Assembly: GCA_005893365.1 (NCBI GenBank)
Contig: VBPB01000073.1
Location: 1 to 10,903, forward strand
DNA length: 10,903 bases
Direction of reading: 5' to 3'
Origin: Candidatus Eiseniibacteriota bacterium
Lineage (GTDB): Bacteria; Eisenbacteria; RBG-16-71-46
The notes under the pieces were generated by a model, which saw only the letters and a program-made list of their open reading frames with translations, searched no databases and was not told where the DNA came from. How positions within the stretch are numbered: the stretch's first letter is position 1; each line of letters begins with the position of its first letter. The position numbers and the translations under genes were made by a program. Of this stretch, positions 6,778 through 10,903 are shown one piece after another.

Positions 6778-6996
6778 CGTCCTTCTCCCCGCCGGCGTGC
6801 TTCGCGGTCGGTGCCGGGACCGCCGGCCACCGCGCATCGACCGCCTGGAAATCGGCTCTCGCCTCGCGCCAGGGTCGCGGGCGACGGTGCCCATCACCGC
6901 CGCTGGCGGGTGCTCATCACAAGGCGCGTGCCCCGGAGCGGGTCGTTGCGGTGCAGCGGGTTAGACGTATCGTGTCGGCCCATCTTGTGGTCGTGT

Positions 6997-7012
6997 GTGT
7001 CACCCTTGACAC
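6997..7012. promoter_or_regulatory. Perfect dyad operator overlapping a -35 element
   Basis: GTGTCA-CCCT-TGACAC is a perfect 6-4-6 inverted repeat. Its right half contains most of TTGACA (7006-7011), an exact match to the sigma-70 -35 consensus. A dimeric regulator bound here would block polymerase at this promoter. The -10 at a 17-bp spacing would be CACGCT (7029-7034), a weak match, so the promoter may need an activator or use another sigma factor. It lies in the 276-bp gap between the divergent genes starting at 6777 and 7054, 42 bp before the latter. It could control both genes. Confidence 0.45.
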
Positions 7013-7053
7013 GCGGTCAGCGGGGCCCCACGCTGGAGCGTGACGGCAACCCG

Positions 7054-8439
7054 ATGACGCACACCCCCTCACGCCCGCGCTGGATGACCGACACCGAGAT
7101 TGGCCGTTTGGACACGCCGGGTGATGCGGCTGCCGTGCCCCGAAAGGCGGGCGGGAATCGCCTCGTTCTCTGCGCCGCGTTCGTTGCGCTGATGCTCGGC
7201 CTCGGCGTCGAACTCGACCGCGCGGCTGCGGCCGAACGCCGGCCGCTCGACGCCCGCGTCGTATGGTCCGGGGCGGATCACGCCGTCATCGCCTCGGAGG
7301 ATTCGCTCGAGGTGGCCCAGGGTGACTCCATCGCCTTCATCTCGCGCGGCAGGACCATCGCCACGGGAGCCATCGTCGACATCATCGAGTCGACCGCCGC
7401 CGTCGTGGTCCTCTCTGCGGCCTTCGGAGACTCGCTGGCACATAGGGTGACGGATCAGCTGGAGTTGGTCCGTCGCCCGATCCCGGCGCCACCGGTGCTG
7501 CGCGTCGGCTATCCCTCGGGGAGCCGCTCGAATCTCATCATCGACTGCGGCCGGACAACCCTGACGCTGCCCGGGCCCGTACATGCGTACCGCGTGGAGG
7601 AGAAGACCGATCATCGGTTCCGTCTGGTGAGGGACCCGGATGCGATCGTTCGACCTTCCTGGCCTGACACACTCATCGTCCGACTCTTCGACGAGAGCGG
7701 CGACGAGGAGATCGCCATGGAGCGCGGCGATCTGGACGTCGCGGTGTTCTGGCCGGGCGAACTCTCCACGCATGCGCGTGCGTTGCCGACGATGATCGAG
7801 GGCGTGGGCACCATGCGGGGCGGCGTCATCGGGGCGATCTGGCTCGGGCCCGAAAGAGCGCCCGATGACTCGGTGGCCATCACGGTCCCGGATCTGCACG
7901 CCCTGGGACAGCTCCAAACGGACCTGCTCGGCTACGACCTGGCCCCATATGGCGTCCGGGGATTCGAGCATCCCGACTCTTCGTGGCGGCCCTCCGCAGA
8001 GCACTCCACGGCTCGCTTCGAGGTCGACCACGCCCTCCCCGGCTGGCGGGCCCTGGAGGTCTACCTCGACCGTCACTCCGGTCCCCGAGCCGCCAGGGAA
8101 CGGCCGGGCCGCATCTGGGTCTTCTATGTTGATGCGTCTTGGTACGACCCGCCCGCCGTCGCGAACGCGATCGCCAGGCGGTTCGGCAGCGGGCCGGTCC
8201 CGCCTGCATGCCGAGCGCGGGCCGAGTCCTTGGCCGCGGGATTCCGGGCGTCTGGCGACGCGTACGCCGATGCCAAGGCGCTCCAGCGCGCCCTGGGTGA
8301 GCGGCTCCACGCACGCATGCTGTTCGTTCCCGCCTGTGCGCTCCTGTGTCGGCCCGCGTTGCGTGAGTATCTTCGGTTCGGCCCGGGCTTGGAGTCCCTG
8401 GGCAACCTCCTCGACTGTTCCCCCGCGCCGCCGCGATGA
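7054..8439 (+). CDS. Exported SBP family 5-like protein, likely partner of the kinase
   Basis: This gene encodes 461 residues from the ATG at 7054. No close ribosome-binding site is seen; a GTG at 7135 (residue 28) would give a more typical signal peptide, so the start is uncertain. A signal segment spans residues 35-60, ending AAAA-ERRP. Residues 66-140 resemble a small beta-barrel module (LEVAQGDSIAFISRGRTIAT, then repeated hydrophobic strands). From about 148 it recalls oligopeptide-type periplasmic binding proteins: VLRVGYPSG; a FRLVRDPD...LIVRLF...AMERGDLDVAVFWPG block (189-235) matching the usual 'ESGEIDVA' region; and a C-terminal ALQRALGERLHARMLFVP stretch (409-426) like 'LQKIL...VPLFYP'. 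Overall identity must be low, and this assignment is an inference. No transporter genes adjoin it. Its stop codon overlaps the kinase start (ATGA), implying coupled translation and a joint sensing role. Confidence 0.75.
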   Translation: MTHTPSRPRWMTDTEIGRLDTPGDAAAVPRKAGGNRLVLCAAFVALMLGLGVELDRAAAAERRPLDARVVWSGADHAVIASEDSLEVAQGDSIAFISRGRTIATGAIVDIIESTAAVVVLSAAFGDSLAHRVTDQLELVRRPIPAPPVLRVGYPSGSRSNLIIDCGRTTLTLPGPVHAYRVEEKTDHRFRLVRDPDAIVRPSWPDTLIVRLFDESGDEEIAMERGDLDVAVFWPGELSTHARALPTMIEGVGTMRGGVIGAIWLGPERAPDDSVAITVPDLHALGQLQTDLLGYDLAPYGVRGFEHPDSSWRPSAEHSTARFEVDHALPGWRALEVYLDRHSGPRAARERPGRIWVFYVDASWYDPPAVANAIARRFGSGPVPPACRARAESLAAGFRASGDAYADAKALQRALGERLHARMLFVPACALLCRPALREYLRFGPGLESLGNLLDCSPAPPR

Positions 8440-10130
8440 CCTCGCTCCGCTCGCGTCTCATCGTCGGCTCGGCGCTGGTGGCGCTCGTGCCGCTCGTCGC
8501 CTCGATGGTCCTGCTGTCACGGCAGGTCGAGTCCACGGTGCGCACGGAGGCGACGACGCGCCTCGACGCTACGCTGGGCGGCGTGGCGCTCCAGCTCGCC
8601 GCCGACGGCGAGCGGATCGCGGCGCGCCTGGAGATCCTCTCGGCGGACCCGCAGCTCAAGCGCCTCTATTTGCTGCATCCGGCGGGCAGTCGCGAGCTGA
8701 ACGAGTACCTGGACGAGCGCCGGGTCCTGCTGGGCCTCGACTTCCTCCAGGTCGCGGACACCAGCGGCGCGCCGGTCGCGGACGCGGCGCTGGCCGCCTC
8801 GGCCCTGGCGCGCGGCGAACCTGCCCCGGGGCAAGTCGAGCCGCCGGCGCGTCGCATCGAGTCGACCGGTGGCCGCGAGCGACCGCGCCTCGCCTTGGAG
8901 CCGCTCGCCACCGCTGACTCGGGCCTGGCGCTGGCGGCGAACGCGACCATCCGCTACGAGCGGGAGGCCGTCGGCTCGGTGCACGGCGGGCTCGTGCTCG
9001 ACGCTCGGCTGCTCGCCCGGCTCGGGCGCTCGAACGGCGTCGATCTCGCGCTCATCGACGCCTCCGGGCGCGCGGTCGCGACCACCCTCGCCACGCCGGC
9101 GGGCTCGGCCATCCGCCGGAGCGCCCCGCTCGCGGTCGGCGCGGCGCCCCAGGCCAGTCTCGCCGGGACCGTCTCCACCGCGGCGGCCGACCGGACCGTC
9201 GCCGCGCTGCGCCTGACCTCGCTCGTGCTCGGCCTCCTCGGGCTTACGCTCGCCATCCTCCTCGGCGTGCTCTGGTCCTCACAGGTCTCGCGGCCGGTGG
9301 AGCGCCTCGCCGCGTTCTCGCAGCGGCTGGCGCAGGGCGACTGGGAGCAGCCGCTGGCCCTCGAGAGCGTGCGCGAGCTGGAGACGCTGGTCGCCGCACT
9401 CGACCGCATGCGTCGCGACCTGCTCGCCTATCGCGAGCGGCTGGTCGCCAGCGAGCGCCAGGCGGCCTGGGGCCAGATGGCGCGCACGGTGGCCCACGAG
9501 ATCCGCAACCCGCTCACGCCGATCGCCATCGCGATGTCGGACTTGAAGCGCAGCTACGAGCAGGGCCGGCCCGAGTTCCCGCAGATCCTGGAGCAGGCGG
9601 TGCGCACGGTCGGCGAAGAGGTCGAGAGCCTCAAGCGCCTGGTGCAGGAGTTCTCGGAGTTCGGCCGCATGCCGGCGCCGAACCCCCAGCTGTGCCGGGT
9701 CTCCGAATTGTTCGAGGAACTCGAGACGCTCTATGGCAGCGAGTGCCAGGCCGGCCGCCTGGTCTTCCCGCCGCGCGATCGGGAGATCACGCTCAACGCC
9801 GACCTCGGACAACTGCGCCAGGCGATGATCAACCTGATCCGCAACGGGCTCGAGGCGGTGGACGGGGACGGCCGCGTGACGGTCTCGGCCGGGGTGGTCG
9901 AGGACGCGGGGCAGGGCTCGGCGCTCGAGATCGCGGTCGCCGACACCGGGCTCGGCCTCACCGCCGAGCAGCGCGCCAACCTGTTCGTCCCGGGCTTCAC
10001 CACCAAAGCCCAGGGCAGCGGCCTCGGCCTCGCCGTCGTCGCGCGCATCGTCAGCGACCACCACGGGACCGTCGCGGCCGACGGCGCGGTGGGCCACGGG
10101 ACCACCTTCCGCATCCGGCTGCCCATCTAG
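8436..10130 (+). CDS. NtrY-like membrane histidine kinase with periplasmic sensor domain
   Basis: This gene encodes 564 residues. The start overlaps the previous stop (ATGA) and has no ribosome-binding site of its own, so translation is probably coupled. The order is: membrane span at about 7-27; periplasmic region 28-257; span 258-281; HAMP 282-335; HisKA with the phospho-accepting His354 in VAHEIRNPLTPI; catalytic ATPase domain with N-box INLIRNGLEAV (465-475), G1 ADTGLG (502-507), FTTK (521-524) and G2 GSGLGL (527-532). All key residues are present. The WGQMARTVAHEI and VQEFSEFGRMP segments are characteristic of NtrY-type kinases. Two segments in the periplasmic part, LDFLQVADTSGAPVA (101-115) and VDLALIDASGRAVA (202-215), look like the paired PAS-like folds of a double Cache sensor; this is an inference. 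It should phosphorylate the regulator encoded 22 bp downstream. Confidence 0.93.
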   Translation: MTSLRSRLIVGSALVALVPLVASMVLLSRQVESTVRTEATTRLDATLGGVALQLAADGERIAARLEILSADPQLKRLYLLHPAGSRELNEYLDERRVLLGLDFLQVADTSGAPVADAALAASALARGEPAPGQVEPPARRIESTGGRERPRLALEPLATADSGLALAANATIRYEREAVGSVHGGLVLDARLLARLGRSNGVDLALIDASGRAVATTLATPAGSAIRRSAPLAVGAAPQASLAGTVSTAAADRTVAALRLTSLVLGLLGLTLAILLGVLWSSQVSRPVERLAAFSQRLAQGDWEQPLALESVRELETLVAALDRMRRDLLAYRERLVASERQAAWGQMARTVAHEIRNPLTPIAIAMSDLKRSYEQGRPEFPQILEQAVRTVGEEVESLKRLVQEFSEFGRMPAPNPQLCRVSELFEELETLYGSECQAGRLVFPPRDREITLNADLGQLRQAMINLIRNGLEAVDGDGRVTVSAGVVEDAGQGSALEIAVADTGLGLTAEQRANLFVPGFTTKAQGSGLGLAVVARIVSDHHGTVAADGAVGHGTTFRIRLPI

Positions 10131-10152
10131 GCCACGACCCAGGAGTCCGCAC

Positions 10153-10903
10153 ATGCCATCCATCCTCATCGTCGACGACGAGGCGAACATCCGCAGCAGC
10201 CTGGCGGGGGCCCTGGGCCGCGAGGGCTATCAGGCGGACGCCGCGGCCACGCTCGCCGAAGCGAAGGCGAAGGTCCGCGAGGCCTACGACTTGATCCTGC
10301 TCGACGTGCGGCTGCCGGATGGGAGCGGGCTCGATCTCTTGAGCGAGGTCATGAACGCCGCCCCCGAGACCGCGGTCATCATGATGTCCGGGCACGCCAC
10401 CATCGACGACGCGGTGCGCGCCACGCGGCTCGGCGCGTTCGACTTCCTGGAGAAGCCGGTCTCGCTCGAGCGGCTGCTGGTGCTGCTGCGGAACGCCTCG
10501 TCGCGCGTGGCGCTGGCGGCCGAGAACCGGCGCCTGCGCCACGCGTGGGAGGCGCCGATCATCGGCCGCTCACCCGCCATCCGCCACCTGCTCGAGGAGA
10601 TCGAGCGCGCGGGGCCGAGTGCGGCGCGCGTGCTCATCCAGGGCGAGCACGGCAGCGGCAAGGAGTTGGTGGCGCGGGCACTGCACGCCTCGGGTCCGCG
10701 GCGCACGCAGCCGTTCGTCGCGGTCAACTGCTCGGCCATCCCCGAGGAGCTGATCGAGTCCGAGCTGTTCGGCCACGAGCGCGGCGCCTTCACCGGCGCC
10801 ACCCAGTCGCGGCGGGGCTGCTTCGAGGAGGCGCACGGCGGCACGCTGTTCCTCGACGAGGTGGGGGACCTCTCGCCGCGCGCCCAGACCAAGCTGCTGC
10901 GCG
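10153..10903 (+). CDS. NtrX/NtrC-like sigma-54-dependent response regulator (3' truncated by window)
   Basis: The first 250 residues are visible and the frame is still open at the window end. AGGAG lies 7 nt before the ATG. The receiver domain (1-120) has the acidic pair Asp8-Asp9, phosphorylation site Asp51 (LLDVRLPDG), Ser79 and Lys101 (EKP), so it should be phosphorylatable. The AAA+ sigma-54 activator domain starts near 136 (IIGRSPAIRHLL). It has Walker A GEHGSGKE (164-171, Ser where Thr is commonest), the sigma-54-contacting loop GAFTGA (211-216) and Walker B GGTLFLDEVGDL (229-240). The rest of the ATPase and the Fis-type DNA-binding domain must lie beyond the edge. The MSGHATIDDAVRATRLGAFDF stretch is typical of NtrX. 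It is paired with the NtrY-like kinase and would drive sigma-54 promoters in response to it. Confidence 0.93.
   Translation, partial: MPSILIVDDEANIRSSLAGALGREGYQADAAATLAEAKAKVREAYDLILLDVRLPDGSGLDLLSEVMNAAPETAVIMMSGHATIDDAVRATRLGAFDFLEKPVSLERLLVLLRNASSRVALAAENRRLRHAWEAPIIGRSPAIRHLLEEIERAGPSAARVLIQGEHGSGKELVARALHASGPRRTQPFVAVNCSAIPEELIESELFGHERGAFTGATQSRRGCFEEAHGGTLFLDEVGDLSPRAQTKLLR

Noticed and set aside
6811..7053. N-terminal extension of the binding-protein-like gene upstream of 7054
   Set aside because: It would cross the dyad and TTGACA, has Arg/Pro-rich composition, and would place about 115 residues ahead of the signal peptide.
6778..7053. Sigma-54 promoter (GG-N10-GC) that would let the NtrX-like regulator control its own operon
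   Set aside because: I saw no convincing -24/-12 pair here; the nearest GG pair at 6977-6978 has GG, not GC, at the -12 position.
7069..8310. A 413-codon minus-strand open frame opposite the binding-protein-like gene
   Set aside because: Arg/Gly/Asp-rich shadow translation without domains; the plus strand has the signal peptide and the ATGA junction with the kinase.

Overview
The window is a very GC-rich bacterial chromosome segment with dense coding and strong G/C preference at third codon positions. Several lipobox and Sec signal sequences, envelope folding factors and an NtrY/NtrX-type two-component pair point to a diderm bacterium. The combination (HEAT-cyclophilin lipoprotein, SurA-like protein, NtrYX-like system) would suit Eisenbacteria, Gemmatimonadota, Myxococcota or a similar lineage. 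That placement is a guess from gene style, not something the sequence proves.

Layout. Bases 1-191 hold no gene but carry two imperfect copies of a 20-bp repeat and a 19-bp perfect inverted repeat, just beyond the stop of the first gene. Bases 192-1652 (minus) encode a secreted SurA/parvulin-like folding protein. A 95-bp divergent intergenic region with promoter-like sequences on both strands separates it from a plus-strand pair: a lipoprotein with about 13 HEAT-like repeats fused to a cyclophilin domain (1748-3733), then a lipoprotein prolyl aminopeptidase-like alpha/beta hydrolase (3759-4736). These three neighbours all act on, or belong to families acting on, proline-containing substrates, and all are predicted to be exported.

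Bases 4762-5994 (minus, convergent) encode a multi-pass PIG-V-like glycosyltransferase that is visibly less GC-rich than its surroundings. Upstream of it on the same strand are a long imperfect hairpin (6111-6169) and a small unrecognised membrane-anchored or lipoprotein gene (6196-6777).

From 6778 a second divergent region carries a perfect 6-4-6 dyad overlapping a consensus TTGACA. It leads into a plus-strand operon of an exported protein resembling a degenerate family-5 solute-binding protein (7054-8439), an NtrY-like histidine kinase with a large periplasmic sensor region (8436-10130, ATGA overlap with the gene before) and an NtrX/NtrC-like sigma-54 activator (10153 to beyond the window). 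The likely logic is that the periplasmic protein binds or monitors something, the kinase reads it, and the response regulator switches sigma-54 promoters. This three-gene set is the best candidate for an undescribed system here. The kinase and regulator are secure; the solute-binding resemblance and the partnership are inferred from sequence pattern and gene order.
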